The notes under the pieces are model-generated. The model ran no database searches. It had not been told where the DNA came from and saw only the letters and a program-made list of their open reading frames with translations. This document shows, in pieces, positions 1 to 13,500 of a stretch of 64,000 nt of DNA. Positions within the stretch are counted from its first letter, which is position 1, and each line of letters opens with the position of its first letter. The translations under genes were made by a program, and so were the position numbers. The stretch is from Telmatactis stephensoni. Its lineage: Eukaryota; Cnidaria; Anthozoa; Actiniaria; Isophelliidae. The stretch is from the NCBI GenBank assembly GCA_029948255.1, contig JALIZF010001334.1, positions 1 through 64,000 of the forward strand. Reading direction: 5' to 3'.

Positions 1-860
1 GAAAACTCGGCGTCTAATATCCTACAGCTTGTGCTTTCCTTACATTTCTTTTGTGCTCTCGTCACTTCCTGCGTGCTGTATTACTGAAAGGAGCACGGAA
101 AAAGCGGTTCTATTTGTTGTATTATATTTTGAAGTAAACATTCAAGAGAAAAGGTTCGATTTATTCAAAAGGTGCGCGCGCGCGGTCGAGCTCACACCGC
201 TGACATCAGAACTGTGATCTGTTCTCTGATAAAGCACAGTTTTCAGCCAATCAGAGCGCCCGTATCGACAAAGGCTTGGAACAGCTGGTTTGATTTAGAA
301 TAGCCTAGCCAGTCCGCACACGAGAGCCAGCCTCGATTGAACTAAGCCTATGTTATGAAACACCAGGAAGGTAGGGTAGTTTGCGTACCCATGGTTTGTG
401 AAATGGATATAAAATAATAACATTGATAAACCAACGACTTAACGAATGACGGTACTTTACACACACTTTAAGAAACAGCCGTCGGGATCTCACTAGCGAC
501 TCAAAAGTGTAAAACGCTAGAAAACCAAACCTTCGTTCTCTTGTTACGTCTGAGGGAAGATCGCTGTTTCCACAGTGTGGAAATTATGCTGATGGTGGAA
601 TGCACTTATAATGATGACCAGGCATAAAAAGGATATTTAAGTCTGCACTACTTTACTCGAAAGTGAAAGAGAGTGTGCCTTCTTCACCCTCTTTCCACCT
701 AACTCCGAAAAACGGGTCTTTGAAGCTACACTAAGCCATAAGTACGCTTCCCTTTCGCACGGGTCCCCAAGGACGTTGGTATTAGAGAAAAATTAAAACA
801 AGGATGTGATATCACGACAAAAGACATAACTCCAAAACGTTCAGTTCGGACACAAGAACG
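1..860. other. Non-genic left edge
   Basis: No coding exon could be supported. The 3' exons of the minus-strand PH gene may lie here or beyond the left edge, but no exon with matching phase was recognised. Confidence 0.4.
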
Positions 861-1148
861 CATACATACATACATACATACATACATGATTGAGACTCCC
901 TCAACAGGGCTTTTCAGCTCAATTTACAAATCCTAACTAAATCATATAAATCAAACATAAATGGAGTAAGAATCCCAACTGGCAAGGAGGCAAACCAGTT
1001 GGCTATATTACAAGCATGGCCCAGAAACTGAATTTGAACTAATCAAAATCGGAACAAATTCAGTCTCAGCTAGTGGCCAGAGCGGGAATCGAACCTGGGA
1101 CCGCCAGATTGCGAGACCAACGCTCTGACCACTCGGCCATGCTGGCTC
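861..1148 (-). repeat. tRNA-derived SINE with (ATGT)n tail
   Basis: Read on the minus strand, the element opens with a tRNA-like head near 1148. It has an A-box-like stretch (tggccgagtgg) and a B box (ggttcgattcc). A roughly 200-bp body follows, ending in a perfect ATGT run at 861-888. The head does not close into a clean acceptor stem, so it is a SINE and not a functional tRNA gene. It differs from the other SINEs in the window in both head and body. Confidence 0.75.
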
Positions 1149-1230
1149 CTTCAGCCAGAGGGATAAGCACAAACCAAATATGCATCCCCGTTATACTCTG
1201 ATACTCTGTTGTCATCAAAGCTATTCTTAC

Positions 1231-1489
1231 CGGACTTAAAAGTTGTTTCTAGCATTGTCTGAAGGGAGTCTTGTACGTCAATTTGTGCTAAGACGCTGAC
1301 CATTGTCTGTAGTGAACCATCTATTGAAAGACAAACGATTTAAAAACTAAAGGAACGAGGAAGGAGCAGGCGGTAGAACAAGGAAGTAGGGAAGGGCTTA
1401 CCCAATTTCATACCACTTCCCCCCCAGAGATCCTGTAGGAGGCTAGAACAGGCAAAGGGTGTAATAAGAAAAGAAGAAAGGAAGGGTGG

Positions 1490-1556
<67 letters not shown>

Positions 1557-4500
1557 GAGAGAGAGAGAGAGATAAAGCGAGATTGAGGCGAAGGAAAGAA
1601 GAAGAAAGGATCAAGAAAACACTAAATATAACCGATTGATTACAATATTCCATACCTTGGTTTTGTGATGGAGATAACAAAAATCCTGATGGTTTCATTA
1701 ATATTTTGATTGAGCCCTGTGAAATAAAAAAAAGTGAGTATATTTGTAAAAAAACATACCATTAGCACCAGTTAATTTCTACATTAAAGTAAAAATCATA
1801 TCATTACAAACTCGAAACTGAATTGTTAATGGTTGATAGCTATCGTCCATACACCTCGGCCGAAGTTGTTCTTTCAGGAGGGTGGGTGGTACATGCCTTT
1901 TACACCCCTGTCTTCTAGCCCTTTCTCTTCATCCTCCCCCACCCCCTCCCTCCCCCTCCACTCCTTCTCTATTCCCCTCCCGTCCCTTCCCCTCCTACAC
2001 ACAGGGAGCCCGGCTTTTAAGAATCGTAAATGAATTAAGTACTTTGGGTTTCCTGTGTTCAGATTAGAAACGAAACGCTAATAATGGAGAGGAAAACCTA
2101 CATAGCACTCAGTTGATGTAATATATTCATAAAATCTATTGTATTCTATTGTCGTTCTATCTATTGTTTTATGTGTTATTCATTATATTTTTATGAATAT
2201 ATTACATCAACTGTGTGCTACGTAGGTTCTCCCAATAATGGAGGGATTTCACGGCAGCCATGATTGTGGTCAAAATAATAGACCTTTTCTCCCATGAGAA
2301 ATGAATCTTTTGTCATTCAAAAACGTTATATTGTCTATGAAATCCCTCTATAGATAGAGATTCCGGTAATCGTAACTGATCAAGCAATAGCCTGATAGTA
2401 TAACGTTACTCTGATACGTTTATGTAATCTGCTATCAAGTTACTGGCAGTTATGATTACCGGAAACTCTCTATTATATAATTAGCGTCTCGTTTCAAATC
2501 TCAACACAGGAAACCCAAAGTCTTTTAATCAACTTTATTCATTTACGATTCTTATAAGCTGGAATCCCTGTGTCTTACCCTGAGTACGTACTAAACAGAA
2601 TAATAACTATATACCTTAGTAGGCTGAAAGAAAGGATGATTTACCGAGGTTACGAAAAGCCCTGCAAAGAGACGGAAGAGGAAACGAAATCTTTCGTTAC
2701 ACAATCAGATGAAACATGGTCAAGCAGAAAGACAAGTCTGTTTATAACAGTTGTGTGGCGCTTACTGGAGAAACTTGTTGCGATCCAAAAGTTCTTTCTT
2801 ATGAAAAAGAGGATACTGGTAGTAATTACAGGCCAGGAGTGCCCACAAATAACGATTTGGAAACCCTCCGTCGATTTTCAATTTCAAGATACATAAATGA
2901 AAATGTTTAACAGATTAATATTTGTTCTACAATGAATTCGCATTCGCATTTCAGTTTCGATCATCGCTCCCTCACATTTTTAGAAATTACGACGCGTGAC
3001 AAGATAGCCTTGCGTTACTTACGACGCGTGACAAGATAGCCTTGCGTTACTTACCACAAGTACCGTCTCTCGTGATGTACGACGGTAACCAGCATCGCAT
3101 CAAGCAACACTCACGTGCAGACATGCTAGGCATTGGTAGTTTATAGCAGTTGGTGACAATGGAGGCTCTGGGTATTGAATCTGGAGGAATAAACAAAATA
3201 AAATAGTCATTTACTGGTTAACTCGTGGATTGCAGTTTTGATCAAATGGCGCGGCGCGGCGCGGCGTGGATGATAATGAAGTTTGATTTGGGATGGAGGG
3301 CATATAAGAAGATAGGGGAGAGGAGGGAAAGAAGCTGATGAGAAAGGGAAAAGAGGGAGGGACGGAGGGAGGGACGGAGGGAGGGACGGACGGAGGGACG
3401 GAGGGAGGGAGAGAGGGAGAGAGGGAGGGAGGAACGGAGGGAGGGAGGGAGGGAGAGGATAGCCTGCAAGTAGTCCTACTTTTCACCGGGACTCAGTGAA
3501 GACAAGTTTTCAAAATACGTGGACGAGAGGAAAATGGACCGGGTTGACTCGCCACCATTCTCCACTCGTCCACGTATTCTAAGAACTCGTCTTTAATGAA
3601 TCTGGAGAGAAAAGTGGAACTGCTCACAGTCTGGGATTGAATGAACAAACAAAAGAAGAATCATACCTTCAATAATTTGCAAGACAGTTTCATTTCGAAA
3701 AGGATGATCAAGCTGAGGAGAGAAAACGAAGTAAAAACTTGATGCTACCTTCATTATAATACTCAAAGGCTGCAATCAATTTTTATCACTTCCTCTGGGT
3801 AATCTATTCTCCCTAAGCAGACTTCTAAGCAAAAAATGACCTCGTGGAGATGAATAAAATGAATAAAATTCAATAATAATCTCTCTCAAAGCGGACAACC
3901 TTGTGAGGTTGCTGAAAGCTGATCCCAACCAGGTTCTACCTTTCTGTACATTCAACTCTAACAACTCTTGAGGGTGTCAGTCTTAGAGAAAATTACTGTA
4001 ATGCTTGTTTTTATATCTAAGTTTTGGTATTTTGTACAAACATTGTTAAAATAAACTGAGTAATAGCCCTACCAAGACTACCGATAGCCTTATTTTCTGA
4101 TGGTCAGTGGTCATCAGTCCGCTTTCCTTTTCCTGACCACTGAAGACCAGGCTAACCTAGCACCTACACATTTTAGACATTCAATTTTATGGTATATTTC
4201 ATATGACTAAGATAATCACTAGCCTCCTCCGCAGGCAACCTTTTGGGCTTCCTGTGCGAAATTTTGAGAAGAAAAAAGACTGGGGACGAAAAGGAGGAGG
4301 GAAAAAAGAAGAAGGGGTCTCGCCTTTTCTCGCCTGGCGTCCAGGCCTTAACGTGTCTTTAACACAGGAGGCCCAAAGCGAAAAAAGCGAACAGTTGCCT
4401 GCGGTGGAGGCTAGATAATCACATCCTCAAATTTGACGTAGCTAGCGCTTGCCAATCAAGAGCCTGCAATGATATAAACCTCATTACAGGGCAGTGTAAT

Positions 4501-7500
4501 TCGTCCAATGACAGTAACAGTGCTTGACAATATTGTGTTCATACTCTGCAAAAACACCAGCTATGTTACGGCATGGCTTTCGTGGTGCGTGCTGTGACGA
4601 TTTTAGTGTCACAAGAGAATGCGCGGCCTTCGGTGCGAGAGGTCCCGAGTTCCATCCCCAGCCAGACCTCACGTCCTTGTTTCGACTTCTTTCCAATCTG
4701 TGTAGCTTTAATTAGCTTTAAATACCCTTAAAACGGAGCACTGATGGAGAGAGGGGAGTAAAATGAGCGCACCGTCGACCTCAGGTTTGTCACTTGAATT
4801 ACTGTTACGAGTTATCGACGTTAAATATGGTCGCTTTTACTTTACTTTACTTTAATGGCTCTCACCTTTCCACCTGGTCTTAGTGCAGTTAATAAATAGT
4901 CAAATACGATTTCTGGAGGGACGGGAATGTAACCTTCGACCTGAAAAACATAAATAAACACTGTTCCCACGTGGCTAAAGTTTCTAAGGTGTTGTACAAC
5001 ACCCCCCAAAATCCCGTGTCCCGAATGAATCCCGAACACAAAATGACCGCACAATCCTATCACTTATATTTATTTCCGTAACTAAAATAGCGTAACAAAG
5101 AAGCTACTGAAAATGATTCGTAGCTTTCGTAGCTGGGGTGGGGAAAAAGGCAAAGTAAGAGGGGGGAAGCGCTACTCCTTTCCTTATCCTTCCCCAGTGC
5201 CCCACACTACCCATACTATGGACTTTGTAAGTTTCGAAATAAAACGTAGATCTGAATGATACAGCAAACAAAAGTAGAGCTGTTTTAAAAACCGCCCAAA
5301 CCGGGCAACTTGAAATGGGCAATCGAGGAAAAATGATTTTTAGCTTGGATTTCTGGCAAAACTTCGAGCAATACACAATTCTCATAGCCTCCGTTGCAGA
5401 TGTCAACAGTATACATTCAAATATCTTTCCTTATATCCTAAACTCGTTTTGTTTGGTTATAAATATGCCCGAATTAGCAGCTTGTCACTCAGCTTAGGTC
5501 TTTAATTACCCACGTTTGGAGTAAATATGCTACCTTTATGACTGCATGATTTTGATGCTTGAAGCTCAACCTTGATAAGGTTATGCCATTTTTTGTATCA
5601 GTTTTCTTCCATGGTGAGTCGGTGATTGCAGAACACAATGATTTCCATTGCTAAATAAAAGTATACTCAATCAGCCGTCAAGGATATCATATTGATCATA
5701 TTAAAAACAGATGATACTGGTGAACAAATAGCTCTTATTCAGCTCAAATGTCTATGATGGAAAAGCGTGCGAACTCCTCTTTCCTCCACTCTCCGTCTTG
5801 CGACGTCTAGCAGGGTCCACAAGGATATAAAAAGTCCACACATGACCAAAAATCCTTAAGGATTCTTCAGCTCCCTCTCTCCCACGTTTTGACGGCTTAA
5901 TGCCTGGGCATGTTCTCTCATTAATTAAGGTAAGATGTTAGGAAAGACTTACAGACAATCTCCATATTGGATCTAAGTAGTCTTGATCTTCTCTACACAT
6001 TACTTGTGCTGGTGCTGACAGTGTTCTCAAGTAGCGTTTCTTTTTGGTCTAAATAAAATGTCAACGAAAATCAGTGACAACAATATAAAACGTTACAAGT
6101 CGGACACACCCTATTCTTTTGTTTCCAGTCGGTGTTGGTGCTTTAGTGAAGACCTCATTCTAAAAGCAGTGGACGATTTTTGGGTGAGCAGTGCACGGGA
6201 AGATAGGGTTTTCATTTTTGATAAAGAGTAGCAGGTCTTCATCAACACTTTAATTTAACTTCATCAACACTTTAACACTTGTGAGACCTGCATGCTGCTT
6301 TTTGCCTAATGTACTTCGCATGTTTTCAACTACTTTTCAAAGAACAAAGCAAAAACGTTTTCTATTTGATCTCATTTTTCTGAGGAGATTCCAAGATCAC
6401 ACTTGATATATTTAACCTACGTACAAGAAGTTGACAGTGCCGATGTACAGATGCATTTGCTACTAGCACAAGCTAATGTCGATCGAATAAACCGAAAAAG
6501 AACTGAACGAGTTCTAACAATAGCCTAAATACGAGACAACTTGTCGCAGCGCTTCAACATTTCCTGAAACATTTGCTGAAACATCACGCGCAACAGAATG
6601 TTGCAGTGTTTGCCTATCCATTCCAATGTTTCGCGAAACGTTGCGCGCAACAGCCGCAGAAGTAGGATCGAGTTCTACTTCCGTAACTGTCCAGAACTGT
6701 TGCGCACAACATTGCACGAGATGTTTCAGTGGTGGACACACGGTGCAACCGTGTTGCGCGCGGTGTTTCAGCAAATGTTTCGGGAAAAGTTTCACTGTGT
6801 GCGGGCCTTAAGGGAGCGCGCGAATTATAATCCCCTGACAGAAGATAAAATCCTACCCGTCGATCCATCCTTGAACGAAAACTTCTTTTGCTATTAATAA
6901 ACCTTTCTGATGAGGAAAAGTCTGTTTCTACTGATGCGCTAATGACCTCCATCCACGAAAGCTTCTCTTCTTCGCTTTCTAAATAATCATAAGAAAGAAC
7001 ACAAGAGTTTGGTTTTATATGACTGCCATTGACTTTTTTTTTAAAAAGCTGGGGGACTGTTCAAGATAGAAACGTCTAGTTTAACAAAAGCTAGTACTAG
7101 TTTTTGACGATTATGATATTTAACTACTGCTCCTAGTAAGAACTAGGCCTAGGCAAGTTAACGACAAGGAATACAAAAGGGTGTCAATTTTGATATTGTT
7201 TATACTGTCCATCTCATTGGTTAAAACAAAAATCTTCTATTATTTCATCACGTAGCACATTTTCAGTTTTTCTATTTCTGTTTTATCTGGTTCCTTTTTA
7301 GAAAGAATTAGTTAATTAAATTAAAGACTCTGAATGTTGTTCTGAGTTTTAATATAACACAAATTGTACGTGGGGGACATATAAATTTGGAAACCTCTTA
7401 GCTATTGTTTTGATCGCCCATAATTGGATGAAACCTTTCAACACAAAAGAAACTTTGTTTCAAAACGGACTTTTTGTACATTTTTTTACACGCGTTCTTC

Positions 7501-10500
7501 ATAGGTTGATGTATTCCCAGTCTGAAAGCCAAGCATTCTACCTGACACCGAACCACAGAACGCTGCCCAGTGTTACTTAATGATGAACGGATAAATAATA
7601 AAACGTATAATCTTTTCACGGCAGCCTATCCACGTAGTGGCTATTCCTCTGTTGGCACTCACACTCACTACCTCTACATTAAATATATAAAAGAACCTGA
7701 GAACCCGAAGAAAATCCTCCATTGATATTGAAAAAAATTCCATTGTGAACTTACCACAGCTTACGTAGTAAGTCCTCCTTGCTAAATCATCAAACACAGG
7801 CCCCAGCGCAAAACAGAACGGTTTGTGCTTTTCTTCACCGACTTCAAGTTCACGAGCAACATCTGTTGACAAATAATAAAAATGGTGATACACCTGACTT
7901 GGAATCGTATACACGCATTTCAAAATAGCCAAGACAATTGCATACCCTGGGTGCCAGAGCTTTGGTTTACGTTACGTCGTTACGTTAATTATTACGTCGT
8001 TACGTTACGTTACGTTAATTATTAACGAAACGTAACGAGAGCCACAGGGTAACGATTGCAAGACTAAAGCGTGGTTTTCTGACGAGCGACGGAAGGGAAG
8101 CGGAAGCAACATACGCAAACTCAGTAATGCACTGCTCATTGTTTTCTCTAACAATATGCAACACTGAGTCTGCGTATGTTGCTTCCGCTTCCGTCGCTCG
8201 TGAAAATCAGGCTTAAGGGCACGTTCACACTAATCAGCCAGGTAAATTTGAAAGCACATCTAATTTCTATGTCTTCGTTAGCTAGAACATGAAACAGCCT
8301 TCTTCTTAGACAAAAGACAGTGTGCGGACGAAAGGTCAAATGTAGCACAAAGGTGAGTTATTGAAATCTATCTGACCGCCTAGTATGAACGTAGCCTAAT
8401 TTATCAAAATATTTCGATCAGTCAGAGCACGCTCAGTGAGCGGAGAATTGAAGGAAGTGTCCTGTATTGGATATACCACTAGTACAAGCAGCTGGTTCTA
8501 GTTTTCGTTCGAGTGTGAAACAGACCGTGCAGTGCATGCAGTAAAGGTAAAGCAACCTTGTTCAGCGTCGGTAACTCGTAACAGTCGTAGACAGATAAAC
8601 TTGAGGCGTGCGCTCATTTGACTCCCACTCTCTCTCTCTTCATCAGTGCTCCGTTTTAAGGGCATTTAAAGCTAAATAAAGCTACACAGATTGGAAAGAA
8701 TTCGAAACAAGGATGCGAGGTCAGGACTGGGGATGGAACTTGTGATCTCTCGCACCGAAGGTCGCGCACTAACCCCGGGCGGGGGGACTCCCTTATAAAA
8801 GGGGATGGGGGTCCTCGTCGGAAATTTTGAAAATGACCCCTAAAAGGGACCTGTATTGTGAAATGATGGGCGTGGCAGTGATGAAAATTTCACCCCTAAG
8901 AGGGACCAATCAACAACCTGTGACACAATTTCTATGTCTTCGTTATCTAGTACATGAAACGGCCTTCTTCTTAGACAAAAGACAGTGTGCGGAAATATTG
9001 AAATCTATCTGACCGCCTAAAATATGAACGTAGCCTAATTTATCAAAATATTTCGATCAGTCAGAGCACGCTCAAAGAGCGGAGAAGGAAGTGTCCTGTA
9101 TTGGATATACCACTAGTACTAGCAGCTGGTTCTAGTTTTCGCTCGAGTGTGAAACAGACCGTGCAGTGCATGCAGTAAAGGTAAAGCAACCTTGTTCAGC
9201 GGGGATGGAACTTGTGATCTCTCGCACCGAAGGCCGCGCACTAACCAACTGTGCCATCCTTGCCGTGACCATGTCACTGAGTGCTGCGAAGCCAATAAAA
9301 ACATTCGAAAATCCCGTATATTCACAGTCATAATAACAATGCTCTAAACTAGTTAACTTACAGGTCGAGTCTAGTTCCACAAAACCAGCAGCTTGTGCTG
9401 AGCTGACATCGTCAATCTTTCTGAAAACAGAAGGAAGATAATTAACTAAATGTAAACGTGCTGTCTGCCAAGTGAAGGGTTCGTGGTTCGATCTTCCGTC
9501 AGTGACCTCACACCCTTGTTGTTTCTACCAGGTAATTTGATCAAACGATCGAGTACAATTAGAGAGAGGGATATGATTCAATGATATACTCCAATGACCT
9601 AGAACAAGGTTTTGAAGTCGAGGCGTATGAGCAAGTTTCTGTGCAATCATCGTCAGATGAAAGACGCCTTCCCTTTCTTCTCCCCTCCACCCCTCCCCTC
9701 CCCTTCTCACATTCGTCCCCCCCCTCCCCCCCTCCTGCGCCTCGGACTGGAACTAATTAGGCGGATATGAAATCCCGTCAAGTACTAATTGTCGGACTTG
9801 ATATTTTAGACCAACGGTAGGCGCGACTAGAAGCCTCTGTTGAAAGATATATAATCGGAACTGTAATTGTAACACCTATTGTATCTTGCATACGTGTATA
9901 CTAAAGGTTTAAAAATTACAATTAAGAAGTTTTGCTCTAAGCAAAGCCGCGCATCACAAAAGTAATCTAAATTGAAAGGAGTGCATGAAAACAGGAAAAA
10001 ACCTGATTAAAAACACTACGTAGTAATAACGTAACAGAAGCATTTTCCACGCCAGTCCACTATAGAAGTCCGCCATTTTCAATGCAGTGAAAGATTTATT
10101 AACGGAAAACAACACTTGATAATTACAAGCTCGAGCTCCTAGTCACATCAAAGAAGAGTTATTAATTAATATCGAACAAAGAGGTAGAAGGAATCAAGCT
10201 GACATTCCAAATCAATTTGCGTGGAAATTCGATAGGTTCAAACAATGAAAAGAAATAATGATTGTGTACAAAAAAAACACAAACAATATCACGATTATGC
10301 ATGAGAACTTAGATTTGTTAAAGTCAATGCACCTGTTTATTTTGAGTGACACGCGAAGGGCCGACAAATGCGGCCGACTTTAAATTGCACTGTCATATAT
10401 ATAAGGTGTTTGGAAAAAAACATTTCCATAAGTGAGAAAAGGAGAGAAGAGAAAAGACACAAGGTTCATCGAAAGAACAACATGAGTAGCCTGTTTCGAA

Positions 10501-13500
10501 GTAATTCAAAGATTGAAAGTGTACATCTTATAAATTGTATTCCTGAATTCTTTTCGGAAGATCTCCTGTGATATATCGGATATATAAAGGATAAGAACGA
10601 CGAGAAGGACAAGAGAAACGTCAAGGAATCACTGACATGCACACCTTTGTGCATGTTTGCAAAGAACTAGTTTAACTCCATGGAGCCTGCAAATATAATC
10701 TTCGTGATGATCAATTCTTTATTCTCACTTCTCACTATAATCAGTAACCTCTTCGTCCTGGTAGCTATAATACGATCACCACAACTTCACTCGCCTTCAA
10801 ATATTCTTCTCTGCAACCTCGCACTTGCCGATCTTTGGGTTGGGCTTTTGGCTCAGCCAACTTTTGTGATTTCTATTATCATACACGATCCCTTGAAAAA
10901 ACTAATTGATATTTTCATATTGGTTTTCGGAGGGATTTCTTTAGTAGGCGTCATGTTCATCTTGTTAGATCGCTACTACGCCCTGGCGCTTCACCTCCGA
11001 TACCAAGTTGTAGTCACAAGTCGAAAGGCGGTAATGGCAGTGGTGGGTCTGTGGACACTCTCGACTGGACCACTGACTGTTTATCTTCTACGTCCAGAAT
11101 TCACGCAATTAATGGGCCTTCTTGGAGCTTTATCGTGTTTTATAACATCACTTGTTGTCTACACTAAAATGTTTCGTATAATAAAGCGTCACCGAACGCA
11201 AATCAAGGCTCAATCGGTTACGGGGAATTCTACTGACAGCACACAAAGAAAAAGAAGTAAATCCATCCGGACATCGGTCTGGGTTCAGTTTGTATTTATC
11301 CTGGCTTGGCTACCACTTATCTTAGTAGTTCGTCTGAGACAATTAATCATAAACCGCTTAGATGGAGACGCTTATGTGAACATATTTCATTTAGCAGTGA
11401 CAGTTTTTCTGTCCAAATCTCTGGCAAACCCTTTGCTTTATTATTGCCGGGTTAGGGAAATCAGACAAGCTATATTCAAAGTCATCAAGAAGATGCGTGA
11501 AACATGCTATAGCTATTAACGATTTATCTGTGTTTTTTCGAGGAAAATGAACAATGCTTTCACTGAAGTGGAGACTGGACTTGATAAATACAATAAATGT
11601 ATGGGACATTCAAGTCGGACCTCATTTTGTAAATTTGTGAAGGAGGAAAATGAACAATGGTTTCACTGAAGTCGAGACTGGACTTGATAAATACAATAAA
11701 TGTATGGGACATTCAAGTCTGACCTCGTTTTGTAAATTTGTGAAGGAGGAAAACGAACAATGGTTTCACTGAAGTCGAGACTGGACTTGATAAATACAAT
11801 AAATGTATGGAACATTCAAGTCTGACCTCGTTTTGTAAATTTGTGAAGGAGGAAAATGAACAATGGTTTCACTGAAGTCGAGACTGGACTTGATAAATAC
11901 AATAAATGTATGGGACATTCAAGTCTGACCTCGTTTTGTAAATTTGTGGAGGAAAACGAACAATGGTTTCACTGAAGTCGAGACTGGACTTGATAAATAC
12001 AATAAATGTATGGAACATTCAAGTCTGACCTCGTTTTGTAAATTTGTGAAGGAGGAAAATGAACAATGGTTTCACTGAAGTCGAGACTGGACTTGATAAA
12101 TACAATAAATGTATGGGACATTCAAGTCTGACCTCGTTTTGTAAATTTGTGAAGGAGGAAAACGAACAATGGTTTCACTGAAGTCGAGACTGGACTTGAT
12201 AAATACAATAAATGTATGGAACATTCAAGTCGGACCTCGTTTTGTAAATTTGTGAAGGAAAAAAACTTTAGAAGTCGTACAACCGTTTGTCAGCCATGAA
12301 CTCATAAACGTGATATATCATTGAAAAAAACAAAAACAAAAACACTACACCTGCTGGCAGAAAATTGTGATCCGCCGAAAGGAAACGAAACACTAAAAGC
12401 CTCGCCGATGTCAATTGCTATGTAATTGCGTCACGTGATACGTGGGAGATACGTGCGCTCCTCCAAATTTCTCCTGTTTGCATCGGCCTCGCCGACGTAA
12501 TTGCGTCACGTGATACGTGCGTGATACGTGCGCTCCTCCAAACTTCTGTTTGTTTTCTTCTGCCGCTGCTGCTTTTTTTTTCTCAGTCGTAAGTAGTGGC
12601 GTTGGTGGTCCTCTGGCTCAGTTCAGTTGGTTGAACCGTCGGTCTCTCAAACCAATCAGGTCGGTGTTCAAGCCCGAGCTCTGGAGCAATGCTCAAGGTC
12701 TTCAAATAATTGAGGTGTTGCCTTTGTAATTAAATTACATATGAAAATGGTGAGCAAACAAATAAACAAAAGGCAATTGCCCTAATGAATCAAATTAATG
12801 TTCAGACCAAATGTAAATATTCAAATTAATGTAAATTAATGTAAAATAATAATTGATGTTGATTTAATTAATGTAAAAAAATTGAGGTGTTGCCTTTGTA
12901 ATTAAATTACATATGCAAATGGTTAGCAAACAAATAAACAAAAAGCAAATGCCCTAATGAAACCAAATTAATGTTCAAATCAAAAGTAAATGTTCAAATT
13001 AAAGTAAATAAATGTAAAATAAATCAAATTCATGTTCGCATTGACTTATTTAACGAAAAATAAGAGAAACCCGGCGCTCCTCCGTTTTGATGAGCCTTAT
13101 TTCCATGCACGCAACTTCATTGGCGGAAATCGAGAGATTTGCAATAATGACAATGTTTATGTTGAATATCCTAGATGCAATTTGATTGGCCAAAATTGCG
13201 AGCTCTCTAAAGGTAGTTGGTGATTGGTGGAGAAAGGCGTCACTATTAATGGAGCCTCGCTCTGTTGCGAGGGCCATGCCACTCCAGTGTTGGAGTGGCT
13301 AAAGCTTTATAAATAAAAATAAATAAATAAAAGAGTCAACTGGCTTTAACTCAGTGGCTTTTTAGACGAACCAGCCATTTTCTGCAAACAAGGTCCTAAA
13401 AAAGCCAGAAACTGAAAAAGCAACAACTCGAAATGAAAGAAGTGGACGTATTCCTGATACTGGTCAACATTATTCTTGCCATTTTCACCATCATCACTAA

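Noticed and set aside
1078..1148. tRNA gene candidate with intact B box
   Set aside because: The acceptor stem does not pair and a long body with an ATGT tail follows, so it is a SINE.
1408..1698. 96-codon minus-strand frame rich in Ser/Leu
   Set aside because: It is the translation of the (AG)n microsatellite; only a possible 30-base micro-exon at 1656-1685 is kept as tentative.
2570..2910. Overlapping plus-strand frames of 108 and 64 codons
   Set aside because: No splice sites, motif or relative recognised; next to an inverted-repeat element.
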